A stretch of 64,000 nt of DNA, from assembly GCF_000425585.1 (NCBI RefSeq), contig NZ_KE384401.1, forward strand, positions 212,051-276,050, read 5' to 3'. Both the position numbers and the translations under genes were made by a program. This DNA is from Terrimonas ferruginea DSM 30193 (GTDB taxonomy: Bacteria; Bacteroidota; Bacteroidia; Chitinophagales; Chitinophagaceae). Under the pieces are notes generated by a model. That model ran no database searches and was not told where the DNA came from. It saw only the letters and a list, made by a program, of their open reading frames with translations. Positions 44,627 through 52,663 of the stretch are shown one piece after another (position 1 is the first letter of the stretch; every line of letters starts with the position of its first letter).

Positions 44627-45154
44627 ATGACCATGAAACCTCAGAATAACGCAGAAAGAAAAAAAGCCTTTATCCGGTTTCTGTTACTATATGTCGTAAC
44701 AACCACTGTTGTCGTGCTGGCCTTGTTTTTCGGCTTACAGGTTCCCTTCCGGGAAAATGACCAGCTTCAGGGCCAACTGAATGCAGTGCAAAAGGAGCGT
44801 GATTTCAACACGCGCTTCACCGACCTGGTAAAACAAACCAAGCTGCTCATCGATACGGTCAACAGTGCCGGACCTAATACGGATGTGGTGGATAAGGAAA
44901 TCGCCGATAAGATTGTGGAGATGAAAAAGATATTGTCTGAGGACAGTACTTCGGCCAAGCAACTGTATACGCAGGTGGTATTGGCGCTCACCGATGCCAA
45001 GAATGATAAAAAGGCCATACGGGCAGGCGACAAAACCGGCGTACTCGCCGAATACGAAAGAACCAAAGTTGATCTCGAAAAAAAGCTGACGGATTACGAA
45101 AGCCGCTACCGCGAGCTGAATATGTATTATCAGCAGTGTTGCGGCGCGAAGTGA
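44627..45154 (+). CDS. tssO: T6SSiii membrane protein TssO
   Basis: A 175-residue bitopic protein. It has a short basic cytoplasmic N-terminus, one transmembrane helix (about residues 16-38, FLLLYVVTTTVVVLALFFG) and a long coiled-coil-like periplasmic part ending ELNMYYQQCCGAK. This is the TssO layout of the Bacteroidota system. It starts 15 bp after tssK. A 164-bp repeat block separates it from tssP. Confidence 0.82.
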   Translation: MTMKPQNNAERKKAFIRFLLLYVVTTTVVVLALFFGLQVPFRENDQLQGQLNAVQKERDFNTRFTDLVKQTKLLIDTVNSAGPNTDVVDKEIADKIVEMKKILSEDSTSAKQLYTQVVLALTDAKNDKKAIRAGDKTGVLAEYERTKVDLEKKLTDYESRYRELNMYYQQCCGAK

Positions 45155-45318
45155 GGCAATGGAATGTGTAAATGTGAAAATATGCAAATGTGTAAATGAA
45201 ACAGCCATTCACTATTGACCATTCACTATTCACCATTCACCATTCACTCCCGAGACTTCGGGATTGAATTTTGACCCTTCGATAAACTCAGGGTAACACT
45301 TTTGAATTTTTAATTAAA
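45155..45318. repeat. Composite repeat block inside the T6SS operon
   Basis: The order is GAATGTGTAAATGTGAAAAT words (45163-45200), AAACAGCCATTCAC (about 45199-45212), CATTGACCATTCACTATTC heptads, a hairpin TCCCGA, loop GACT, TCGGGA (45248-45263), then CCCTTCGATAAACTCAGGG and TTTTGAATTTTTAATT words to the tssP start. Related composites lie at 46868-47047 and, inverted, at 49694-49790. Confidence 0.72.
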
Positions 45319-46416
45319 ATGGCATCCTATTCATTCTATAGCAGAAGTTTCCTCGGCCTCGACAAACGAGTGTGGTTTGCGATGGGCGGCACCCTGCTGG
45401 CGGCTTTATTGCTGCTGGCATTCAAAGTAGCTACGCACGTACGGTGCACCGGCGTAAATCTTTCTGCGAAAGGAACGGTGCCCCATAGCACCACGAATGT
45501 TTTTTATATCAATGAAAATGTAAAGTTCACCGCTTCGATGACGCATGCATCGGAGATCAACTGGAACTTCGGTGATCAGACGCCAGGTGCCATGGGGCCC
45601 ACGGCAGAACATAAGTTTGCATCCGAGGGTACATTCCTGGTAACGGTTGAAGTAAATGGAAAATGCCGCGAGTCCATGCGCGTGCAGATCCGCAAGATGG
45701 CCGTAGAAACAACCGGCGAAACTGCCAACCCGATCAATGGCAATACCACCTTGTATGCCGGCACGCCCGAAGTGTTCAGTTCTGCTAAATCCGGGAAGGC
45801 TTATGTATGGTATATTGAAGAAGATGCATCGATGGGCCGCAAGACGGATAGCGCTGCTGCCTTTACATTTAACACAACAGGAGATTATACCCTGGTGCTG
45901 CAGTTAGACGGTGATTCGAATAAAATATTCCGCAAAACAATAACCGTGTTACAGCCAGGCTCGGTAACGGCAAAAACAGACGTATCAAAGTTTGAGCTGC
46001 CGGAATTGCCAACACCGCCTGTTCCGAAAAAACCACAACCCGATATGTCTTCCGGAAAAGACAATCCGCCGCCAACGCCGGGTCCCTCACCGGATCCGAA
46101 ACCAGCGCCGCCATCTCCCGGAGGCAAAAAATATATCCGCGTGGGCGACGAAGCGCTCAAGATGATGCTCAATGAAGTGATCGATAAAAAACTGGATGCA
46201 AACGGATTTGACCAGATCCTTTGCAACGGCGCACAATCGCAGGTGATTGCCAATGGTAAGTTCACCACATTCACTGAATTGGTTAAATCATTACAGGTCC
46301 GCCGCGGATTACTGAAAAAAATAAAAGCGAAGATCCGCTCGGTTAAACAAGTACCGGATCCCGACAAAGAAAATAAATGCCTCCTGTCGATCAAGGTCGA
46401 TTATGACTGGGATTAA
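45319..46416 (+). CDS. tssP: T6SSiii membrane protein TssP (PKD domains)
   Basis: A 365-residue bitopic protein. A transmembrane helix lies at about residues 20-38. A PKD domain follows (EINWNFGDQTPGAMGPTAEHKF, about 60-125), then a second Ig-like domain (about 135-215). A Pro/Lys linker of about 50 residues (KPQPDMSSGKDNPPPTPG and on) leads to a compact C-terminal domain (about 270-365, ALKMMLNEVIDKKLDANGFD). PKD-like periplasmic domains are a hallmark of TssP in this system. It is followed by tssE after 14 bp. Confidence 0.83.
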   Translation: MASYSFYSRSFLGLDKRVWFAMGGTLLAALLLLAFKVATHVRCTGVNLSAKGTVPHSTTNVFYINENVKFTASMTHASEINWNFGDQTPGAMGPTAEHKFASEGTFLVTVEVNGKCRESMRVQIRKMAVETTGETANPINGNTTLYAGTPEVFSSAKSGKAYVWYIEEDASMGRKTDSAAAFTFNTTGDYTLVLQLDGDSNKIFRKTITVLQPGSVTAKTDVSKFELPELPTPPVPKKPQPDMSSGKDNPPPTPGPSPDPKPAPPSPGGKKYIRVGDEALKMMLNEVIDKKLDANGFDQILCNGAQSQVIANGKFTTFTELVKSLQVRRGLLKKIKAKIRSVKQVPDPDKENKCLLSIKVDYDWD

Positions 46417-46430
46417 ATAAACAAGGTGTA

Positions 46431-46859
46431 ATGCAGGACTATCTGAAATTGCCGCTTCGGTTCAGTGGTTTCTTTGAAAAAAAGAAAATGCCGGTCTGTA
46501 CGATCCGGGATTCCATTGCGCGCAACCTGCACTTACTTATTACTACCGCCACCGACGAAAACAAGCTCGACGACAGATATGGGTCGCGCTTCTGGGAAAA
46601 TGATTACGATATTCATTTATCCAACGACGGCCGCCGCGAATTGATCATCGACAGCCTTCAACAACAGATTACTTTATATGAAAAGCGGTTGATCAATGCC
46701 GTTGTAGAGGTAAATGTGAAACAGGCCACTCTCGGTGCAGGACAAAATCCGCAGTTGAGAAGACGTATCGAAATCCGCATCAGCGGCAACATAGCGAGGA
46801 GCAATGAACCCTTTCAGTTTCAGACAGGATTTTTTATCGGCCCGATGGCGTTTGACTGA
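46431..46859 (+). CDS. tssE: T6SS baseplate protein TssE (gp25-like)
   Basis: A 142-residue gp25/GPW-family protein. Family positions are visible in SIARNLHLLITTATDENKLDDRYGSRFW and RRELIIDSLQQQITLYEKRL. The C-terminal strands include RRRIEIRISGNIARSNEPF. TssE initiates sheath assembly on the baseplate. It starts 14 bp behind tssP and is separated from tssF by a repeat block. Confidence 0.88.
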   Translation: MQDYLKLPLRFSGFFEKKKMPVCTIRDSIARNLHLLITTATDENKLDDRYGSRFWENDYDIHLSNDGRRELIIDSLQQQITLYEKRLINAVVEVNVKQATLGAGQNPQLRRRIEIRISGNIARSNEPFQFQTGFFIGPMAFD

Positions 46860-46861
46860 GA

Positions 46862-47052
46862 GGGGATAGAATGTGAAAATGTGCAAATATGTAAATGAAG
46901 CCGGACGTGAGCCCAATAACTGCAGTCCCCGAGGCCGAAGTATCGGCCTTCCGAAGAAGGTCCCTGAGGTTCTCGAAGGGCCGGCCAAACTTCGGGCACC
47001 TAAGGCAGCCATTCACCTTTTTGATTTTTTACTTTTGAATTTTGACTTATTA
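46862..47052. repeat. Composite repeat block before tssF
   Basis: GAATGTGAAAATGTGCAAAT words (46868-46898) are followed by a GC-rich section rich in small inverted repeats, such as GAGGCCGAAGTATCGGCCTT at 46931-46950. CAGCCATTCACC and TTTTGATTTTTTACTTTTG words follow. TACTTTTG at 47030-47037 matches the -7 consensus, but it is part of a dispersed repeat, so its use as a promoter is uncertain. Confidence 0.68.
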
Positions 47053-48897
47053 ATGATTCAGGCATATAACAAAGAACAAATAAAAGACCGGATGGTCAAA
47101 ACTGCCGCCCGCCTGTGGGGTATGGCAGAAAGTGACATCGAAACCAACTTCGATCCGCTGATCATGCTCCTGCTGGACGCCAGCGCCTCCGAACTCGAAC
47201 GCACCAACCAACAAATCAACGCCACCCAGTACCGTTTGCTGGAACGGTTGTCTGAAGTATTGCTGCCCGATTCCGTCATGAGCGTACAGCCGGCTTCCGC
47301 TGTTATTCAGGCTACTCCTTCCGAATCTGCATTGGAAATAACGGCTGCCACTTCGCTGTCACTCGTGCAAACGATTCATCCGACGGGCGGCAAACCTTAT
47401 ACTACCGATATCGCTTTTACGCCCACCGGCAGTTTTCGACTGTTCAATGTATCGGCCGAATACCTCTGGTGCGGAAGTGAGTTGTCGAAGATCGGGGCCA
47501 ACGGACAACGCGAAAAATTTTACAGCGAGCCCGCGGTTAACAACAACCGGTTAGTCAATGAATGCTGGATCGCATTAAAAGCGGATAGCGGCGTGCAATC
47601 ACTAAATGGCCTGCAATTGTTCTTCGATCTGCGCGGACATTCACATGCGGGTTTGTTTTATGATGGTTTGCGTACGATCAGTGGCTGGCTGAATGGTCAG
47701 CCTGTTGCATTGCAACAAGGGTATGCCGGCGCTGAACAATTTGAAATAGGCCTCGCCGACAGTCTGGGTGAAGAAGGCAATAATTATTCGCGCAAGATTT
47801 GCCGGAAGGTTGCGGGTATTTATCAGCGGCAGTTTCTGCACATCGCCGAAGATGTTACATTGAACGAATCCGGTCAGGTGCCCGCGGAATGGGCAACTGC
47901 CTTGCCTGCCGATCTGCTGCAGAAAATGGAATTGGGAAAAATGCATTTTCTCCGGATCCGTTTTGGCCGGCCAATGGAGCAGCATGTGCTGGATCGCCTG
48001 GTATGTGGTGTAAACGCGTTTCCCGCGATCAACAGAAAATTTCATTCGGTTCAATTGCGGGCCGACAGTCGTTTGAATATTATTCCGCTACCGGTGGAAG
48101 GAGAATTCTTCGACATCAGCTCCGTGTATGGTCCGGGTGGACAATCGTATAAACTACGTCCTTCTGCACTCGCTACCGATACCGAAGAAGGTGAAGCGAT
48201 CGTGCGGACCGGTGGTGTGGGAAAAATGAGTTCGAGCGAACTGCGTGGGCTTATTACAGGTCTTATAGAAACCATCCGCGATGAGAGTGCTTACTTCAGC
48301 CGCATGAGCAATGAATTTGTGCTGACCCGTCTCAAAGAGATCAGCCGTATCCTGATCAGGCTGGAAGACCGCATGCAACTGGCGAAAGACAACAAAGAAA
48401 CCCTGCATTATCTTTTGCTGAAGCCCAGACAACCCGAAGAAATCGTAACGGCAGAATACTGGACCATCAACAAACCGGAAGATATACAGACGATAAAAGC
48501 CGGAACGCGTTTCGCCGGTGCCAACCAGCCGGGGCTTGTTCCCTCGTCGGCCGTTACATTGACCAATGCAGTGGGTGCCAGAGCAGCGTTGAATGAAAAA
48601 GAAAGACAATATTTATTAAAACGCGGCATCGCCTCCGGTGAACAGATCGTGAGCGCCGAAGATGTGCGGCTGCTGTGTTTTCAACTATTGGGCGACAAAC
48701 TGAAACAGGTAACGGTCAAAAGAGTGTCGCGTGCGGGAACTTCGCCCCGCGAAGGATTCTCCACCTGCCTGGAAGTAGGCGTGTCTCTTCATCCGGGAAT
48801 TACCGCAGAGGAAACGGAGTTTATGCGCAGGCAACTGGAATACCAACTGACGCAAAAAGCATCGCCGGTGTACCCGTTCGCCGTGGTTATCCGTTAA
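47053..48897 (+). CDS. tssF: T6SS baseplate protein TssF
   Basis: A 614-residue baseplate subunit. The N-terminal segment RMVKTAARLWGMAESDIETN and DPLIMLLLDASASELERTNQQI is typical of TssF in Bacteroidota, as is VLLPDSVMSVQPASAVIQA. The C-terminal gp6-like part contains LLCFQLLGDKLKQVTVKRVS and ends YPFAVVIR. The ATG at 47053 is chosen; a 60-codon upstream extension would translate the repeat block. It is the last gene of the rightward arm and its stop overlaps the convergent methyltransferase gene by 11 bp. Confidence 0.87.
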   Translation: MIQAYNKEQIKDRMVKTAARLWGMAESDIETNFDPLIMLLLDASASELERTNQQINATQYRLLERLSEVLLPDSVMSVQPASAVIQATPSESALEITAATSLSLVQTIHPTGGKPYTTDIAFTPTGSFRLFNVSAEYLWCGSELSKIGANGQREKFYSEPAVNNNRLVNECWIALKADSGVQSLNGLQLFFDLRGHSHAGLFYDGLRTISGWLNGQPVALQQGYAGAEQFEIGLADSLGEEGNNYSRKICRKVAGIYQRQFLHIAEDVTLNESGQVPAEWATALPADLLQKMELGKMHFLRIRFGRPMEQHVLDRLVCGVNAFPAINRKFHSVQLRADSRLNIIPLPVEGEFFDISSVYGPGGQSYKLRPSALATDTEEGEAIVRTGGVGKMSSSELRGLITGLIETIRDESAYFSRMSNEFVLTRLKEISRILIRLEDRMQLAKDNKETLHYLLLKPRQPEEIVTAEYWTINKPEDIQTIKAGTRFAGANQPGLVPSSAVTLTNAVGARAALNEKERQYLLKRGIASGEQIVSAEDVRLLCFQLLGDKLKQVTVKRVSRAGTSPREGFSTCLEVGVSLHPGITAEETEFMRRQLEYQLTQKASPVYPFAVVIR

Positions 48898-49696
48898 CAG
48901 GCTTGCCCGCTTTAATACTATATACCAGCGGAATTTTTCCTTCCAGCCCTTCGATCTGCCATTTCCCCTTGTCTACTTCCACTACTTTATTGAAGCAGGG
49001 ATGAGGTGAGTACATCCATTCATTCAACGAGGTCAATTCCAACCCGGCTTCGATCAGGGCGTTAATCACTTCGCTGAGACTGTGATTCCACCCATATTCC
49101 TTTCCGCTGATTGGTGCCTCGCGGTCAGCATAGGTACCTGACAATTCCGTTTCAATAACGCCCTGGTCTTCGTATGCGTAAATGATCTTCTCAAAATTGT
49201 CGTCGAACATCCAAACCACGGGATGAAATTCGGCGAGATAGAAAAAGCCGCCGGGTTTGACTTTCGCGGCCACCAGTTGTGCCCATCTTTTCAGATCGGG
49301 CAACCAGCCGACGACACCATAGGAACAAAACACGATATCAAATGATTCGGTGATATGCTGATCGAGATCGTACACATTGGCGCACACGAAACGCGCGTCG
49401 GGTGAAAGTTCGGCCGCCAGGTTATTGGCTATGGCAATGGCATTCTCCGAGAAATCGAGTCCGGTTACTTTGGCGCCGCGGCGTGCCCAGTCGAGCGTAT
49501 CCATTCCGAAATGACATTGCAGGTGTAATAAAGATTTGCCCGTTACATCGCCTACTTCATCGAGTTCGATCGAATTGAGCGCGGGCTTGCCCGCGCGAAA
49601 ACCTTCCAGGTCATAGAAAGCAGAGTCTTTGTGAACGGCCGTACGTTTATTCCAGCCGGTTTTGTTGGCGGCGAAGAAATCGGAGTAGTTAGTCAT
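48887..49696 (-). CDS. Class I SAM-dependent methyltransferase
   Basis: A 269-residue methyltransferase. The SAM-binding motif is LLHLQCHFGMDTLDWARRGAKVTGLDFSENAI, an atypical motif I with HFG in place of GxG. VYDLDQHITESFDIVFCSYG follows as motifs II-III. The substrate cannot be inferred; such proteins are usually small-molecule methyltransferases. It is convergent with tssF with an 11-bp overlap and is not an evident part of the secretion system. Confidence 0.85.
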   Translation of the reverse strand: MTNYSDFFAANKTGWNKRTAVHKDSAFYDLEGFRAGKPALNSIELDEVGDVTGKSLLHLQCHFGMDTLDWARRGAKVTGLDFSENAIAIANNLAAELSPDARFVCANVYDLDQHITESFDIVFCSYGVVGWLPDLKRWAQLVAAKVKPGGFFYLAEFHPVVWMFDDNFEKIIYAYEDQGVIETELSGTYADREAPISGKEYGWNHSLSEVINALIEAGLELTSLNEWMYSPHPCFNKVVEVDKGKWQIEGLEGKIPLVYSIKAGKPVNG

Positions 49697-49800
49697 AAGT
49701 CAAAAGTAAAAAATCAAAATTCAAAAACGTTAATGGTGATGGCTGTTTCATTTAGACACTTTCACATTTACACATTTTCACATTCCTTACGCCCTAAGCC
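49694..49800. repeat. Inverted composite repeat before purH
   Basis: GTCAAAAGTAAAAAATCAAA words overlap the start codon region of the methyltransferase gene. They are followed by ATGGCTGTTTCATTTA, CACATTTACACATTTTCAC and CTTACGCCCTAAGCC words. This is the reverse order and strand of the composites at 45163-45318 and 46868-47047. Confidence 0.7.
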
Positions 49801-49814
49801 TTCTACCTTTTTCC

Positions 49815-49822
49815 TATCTTCG
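49815..49822 (+). promoter_or_regulatory. Probable -7 box of purH
   Basis: TATCTTCG differs from TAnnTTTG at one position. The predicted leader before the ATG at 49847 is about 20 nt. I see no purine riboswitch. Confidence 0.45.
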
Positions 49823-49846
49823 CGGCGCTCCCCAATCCCCTTCAAT

Positions 49847-51358
49847 ATGAATAAAAAAGTTCAAACTGCACTAATCTCCGTTTTTTACAAAGACGGCCTG
49901 GAACCCATTGTACGCCAATTACATAAACTCGGAACCACCATTTATTCTACCGGTGGTACACAGACGTTCATCGAACAACTGGGCATACCCGTGGTGCCGG
50001 TGGAACAACTGACCAGCTACCCCTCCATTCTCGGTGGCCGTGTGAAAACATTGCACCCGCTCGTGTTTGGCGGCATACTCGGCAAACGTGATGATGAAAC
50101 CCATCTGCAGGAAATGAAAGAGTACGGCATTCCCGAACTTGATCTCGTAATTGTGGACCTTTATCCTTTTGAAGAGACCGTAGCCTCCACCAGTGATGAA
50201 AAACAAATCATCGAAAAAATAGACATCGGTGGCCCCTCCATGATCCGCGCCGCAGCGAAGAACTTCCGCGATGTATTGGTCGTAGCAGCAAAGAAAGAAT
50301 ACGCGGAAATCGAAAAAATGCTGACAGAACAAAACGGGGAAACTTCCATTGAACAACGCAAGGCATTCGCCGCAAAAGCTTTTGAAGTAGTAGCACACTA
50401 TGATGTGGCTATCGCAAAATATTTCAACCCGTCGGCTGAAAATTATTTCCTCGATTCCGTTCCCGGTTCAAGGATCATGCGCTACGGTGAGAATCCGCAC
50501 CAGACCGGCGTATTCTACGGCGACCTCGATCAATTATTTACACAATTGAACGGTAAGGAACTTTCTTATAACAACCTGGTAGACGTAGACGCTGCCGTGC
50601 AACTGATTAAAGAATTTTCCGAAACAACATTCGCGATCATCAAGCATACCAATGTATGCGGCGTGGCCGCGCGCAATACGGTGAAAGAAAGCTGGGACAC
50701 TGCGCTCGCCGGTGATCCGGAAAGCGCCTTCGGCGGTGTACTGGTCACAAATGGCACCATCGATAAAGCAACGGCAGAAGCCATCAATGAAATATTCTTC
50801 GAAGTGCTCATCGCACCTGCATTTGATGCAGATGCACTGGAGATCCTGCGTTCTAAAAAGAACCGCATCCTGTTGCAACTGAAACAACAACCTGCCGCAC
50901 GCACACAGTACAAATCATTGTTGAATGGCGTACTGGCGCAGGGACAGGACGAAGGCAATTATGCAGAGTGGAAAGAAGTAGGCGGCCGCGAAACAACCGA
51001 GGCCGAGCGCGCCGATCTGGACTTTGCGAATCTGGTTTGCAAACACCTGAAGAGTAACGCCATCGCATTGGTGAAAAATAAACAACTGGTAGGCAAAGGT
51101 TGCGGACAAACCAGTCGCATCGACTCGCTGCGTCAGGCTGTTGAAAAAGCAAAACAATTCAAGTTTGACCTGAACGGTGCGGTGCTGGCAAGTGATGCCT
51201 TTTTCCCGTTCAATGACTGTGTGCAACTGGGTCATGAAGCCGGTATCCAGGCATTCATTCAACCCGGCGGCTCGATCCGCGACAAAGATTCAATTGAATA
51301 CGCCGTGACACATCAATTGGCGATGGTGATCACCGGCATGCGTCATTTCCGTCATTGA
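49847..51358 (+). CDS. purH: Bifunctional AICAR transformylase / IMP cyclohydrolase
   Basis: A 503-residue PurH carrying out the last two steps of IMP synthesis. The N-terminal MGS-like cyclohydrolase domain (about 1-150) has ALISVFYKDGLEPIVRQL, GGRVKTLHPLVFGGIL and IGGPSMIRAAAKN. The transformylase domain has RYGENPHQTGVFYG, IIKHTNVCGVA, ESAFGGVLVTNG and the C-terminal FPFNDCVQLGHEAGIQAFIQPGGSIRDKDSI. The upstream frame to 49631 runs through repeats and is not coding. The stop overlaps the convergent deacetylase-like gene by 7 bp. Confidence 0.97.
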   Translation: MNKKVQTALISVFYKDGLEPIVRQLHKLGTTIYSTGGTQTFIEQLGIPVVPVEQLTSYPSILGGRVKTLHPLVFGGILGKRDDETHLQEMKEYGIPELDLVIVDLYPFEETVASTSDEKQIIEKIDIGGPSMIRAAAKNFRDVLVVAAKKEYAEIEKMLTEQNGETSIEQRKAFAAKAFEVVAHYDVAIAKYFNPSAENYFLDSVPGSRIMRYGENPHQTGVFYGDLDQLFTQLNGKELSYNNLVDVDAAVQLIKEFSETTFAIIKHTNVCGVAARNTVKESWDTALAGDPESAFGGVLVTNGTIDKATAEAINEIFFEVLIAPAFDADALEILRSKKNRILLQLKQQPAARTQYKSLLNGVLAQGQDEGNYAEWKEVGGRETTEAERADLDFANLVCKHLKSNAIALVKNKQLVGKGCGQTSRIDSLRQAVEKAKQFKFDLNGAVLASDAFFPFNDCVQLGHEAGIQAFIQPGGSIRDKDSIEYAVTHQLAMVITGMRHFRH

Positions 51359-52638
51359 CGGTCAGCGACGGTCTCACGTATAAAAATTTCATAGACCTCT
51401 CTCCATCCTTTGTAGAGCGGATCTGTACCGAGAAAGGTGTTGTGCCAGATCATACTGCACACACCTTTTTCTTTTTTCGTAACAGCAAACAAACGCTGCA
51501 TTTCATTCAGGGCTGTTGCGGCATCGTCGCGTTGTTCGTAAAAAGAATTAGCATCCATAAAGCAAAAAGGGAACAACATCAGCTCCGTACTTTCTTCGCG
51601 TGACAAATCATACCAATTATAAGGCGTGCAGACCGAAGCGCGGAAACCATTAATGGTGCCATAGCCCATCGAGAAATCAAAACGGATTCCGTTTTCTATC
51701 AACAGGCGGAAGGTTTCCGGCAATGAAAACCGGATATAATGCTGACGGGATGCCTGTACGGACTGACCGGTTATATCATGCAAATAATGTATCTCTTTTC
51801 CCAATAAAGAAATCGTATCACCGCTTTGCCAGGAAGGATGAATACCTACGGGATAACGGATGGCATGATCCGCAACCAATGCTTTCAAGGCCGTACTATC
51901 CGGAGAAATATTCTTATCCAGCTTTCCCGTTTTTTCTGCTAAAAGAAAAAAATAATAAGGGCGTAAATGATGTTGTTCATGCAGCCCGTTGAGCCAGCCG
52001 TAACAAGCAAAGGGGTCTTGTCTTTTTCCCCGTAAAACTGCCAGCCGTTCACTGATGCGGCCGAACTGGCCTTTAAGCAAATCGCGGATCAGTCCCCCGG
52101 TGTTTCTTTTCCATCCTTTATGCTGGTACGACCAGGCAATATCGATATCATAAGTCGGGAGAAAGGTGAAATGCCTGTTGTTGGTGACATTCAAACGTAC
52201 ACGCCATGCACTGAACCATTCATTGACAAGCGGACGATGGAGAAAATGTTGGTTGAAAGCCAGTGAAGCTTTGTGGTCGAAGCGGCCGTATACATCTTTG
52301 GGATGCGGTAAATATTCTTCGTAGCGGCTTACTAAATAAAACGAAGCTGCGAGTATGTCAAACGCATGATCGCCATCTGTCGGAAAAAAGAAAGGCAATT
52401 CACCGTCGATAAAATTTATTTCCTGTGGTTTGATATCCCGCTCCAGCAACAACGCATGCGGACGGATCTGATAAATACCCGGAAAAAGTTCATCGCTGTA
52501 GTTGATTCGAAGGCCTTGTGCAGCGGTCAGTTCCTGCTTATCCGTTGTGATGCGGAAGGGCTGGCCGCACAATTCCTTCCCCGCAAAATCTGCCATGTAT
52601 TGCAGCCGGGGTGTAATATGCGTGGAATAAATAAGCAA
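51352..52638 (-). CDS. Polysaccharide deacetylase-like protein
   Basis: A 428-residue protein of the Bacteroidota family with an N-terminal DUF7033-type domain followed by a polysaccharide-deacetylase (NodB)-like barrel. Segments include LPTYDIDIAWSYQHKGWKR, where the Asp pair would be the metal/catalytic pair, YPVGIHPSWQSGD with the metal His, and FDFSMGYGTINGFRAS. No signal peptide is seen, so it may act in the cytoplasm. I set the start at TTG 52638, giving MLIYSTHITPRLQYM, which matches the usual family start; the longer frame would overlap lutB by 62 bp. It follows lutB by 25 bp. Confidence 0.72.
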   Translation of the reverse strand: MLIYSTHITPRLQYMADFAGKELCGQPFRITTDKQELTAAQGLRINYSDELFPGIYQIRPHALLLERDIKPQEINFIDGELPFFFPTDGDHAFDILAASFYLVSRYEEYLPHPKDVYGRFDHKASLAFNQHFLHRPLVNEWFSAWRVRLNVTNNRHFTFLPTYDIDIAWSYQHKGWKRNTGGLIRDLLKGQFGRISERLAVLRGKRQDPFACYGWLNGLHEQHHLRPYYFFLLAEKTGKLDKNISPDSTALKALVADHAIRYPVGIHPSWQSGDTISLLGKEIHYLHDITGQSVQASRQHYIRFSLPETFRLLIENGIRFDFSMGYGTINGFRASVCTPYNWYDLSREESTELMLFPFCFMDANSFYEQRDDAATALNEMQRLFAVTKKEKGVCSMIWHNTFLGTDPLYKGWREVYEIFIRETVADRQ

Positions 52639-52663
52639 GCGGTAGATGCAGGAATTACACGGC

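Noticed and set aside
47030..47037. Firm promoter for tssF
   Set aside because: The exact -7 match lies inside a dispersed AT-rich repeat that recurs in other gaps, so it may be coincidental.
46873..47052. 60-codon N-terminal extension of TssF
   Set aside because: It would translate a composite intergenic repeat. The family start is at 47053.
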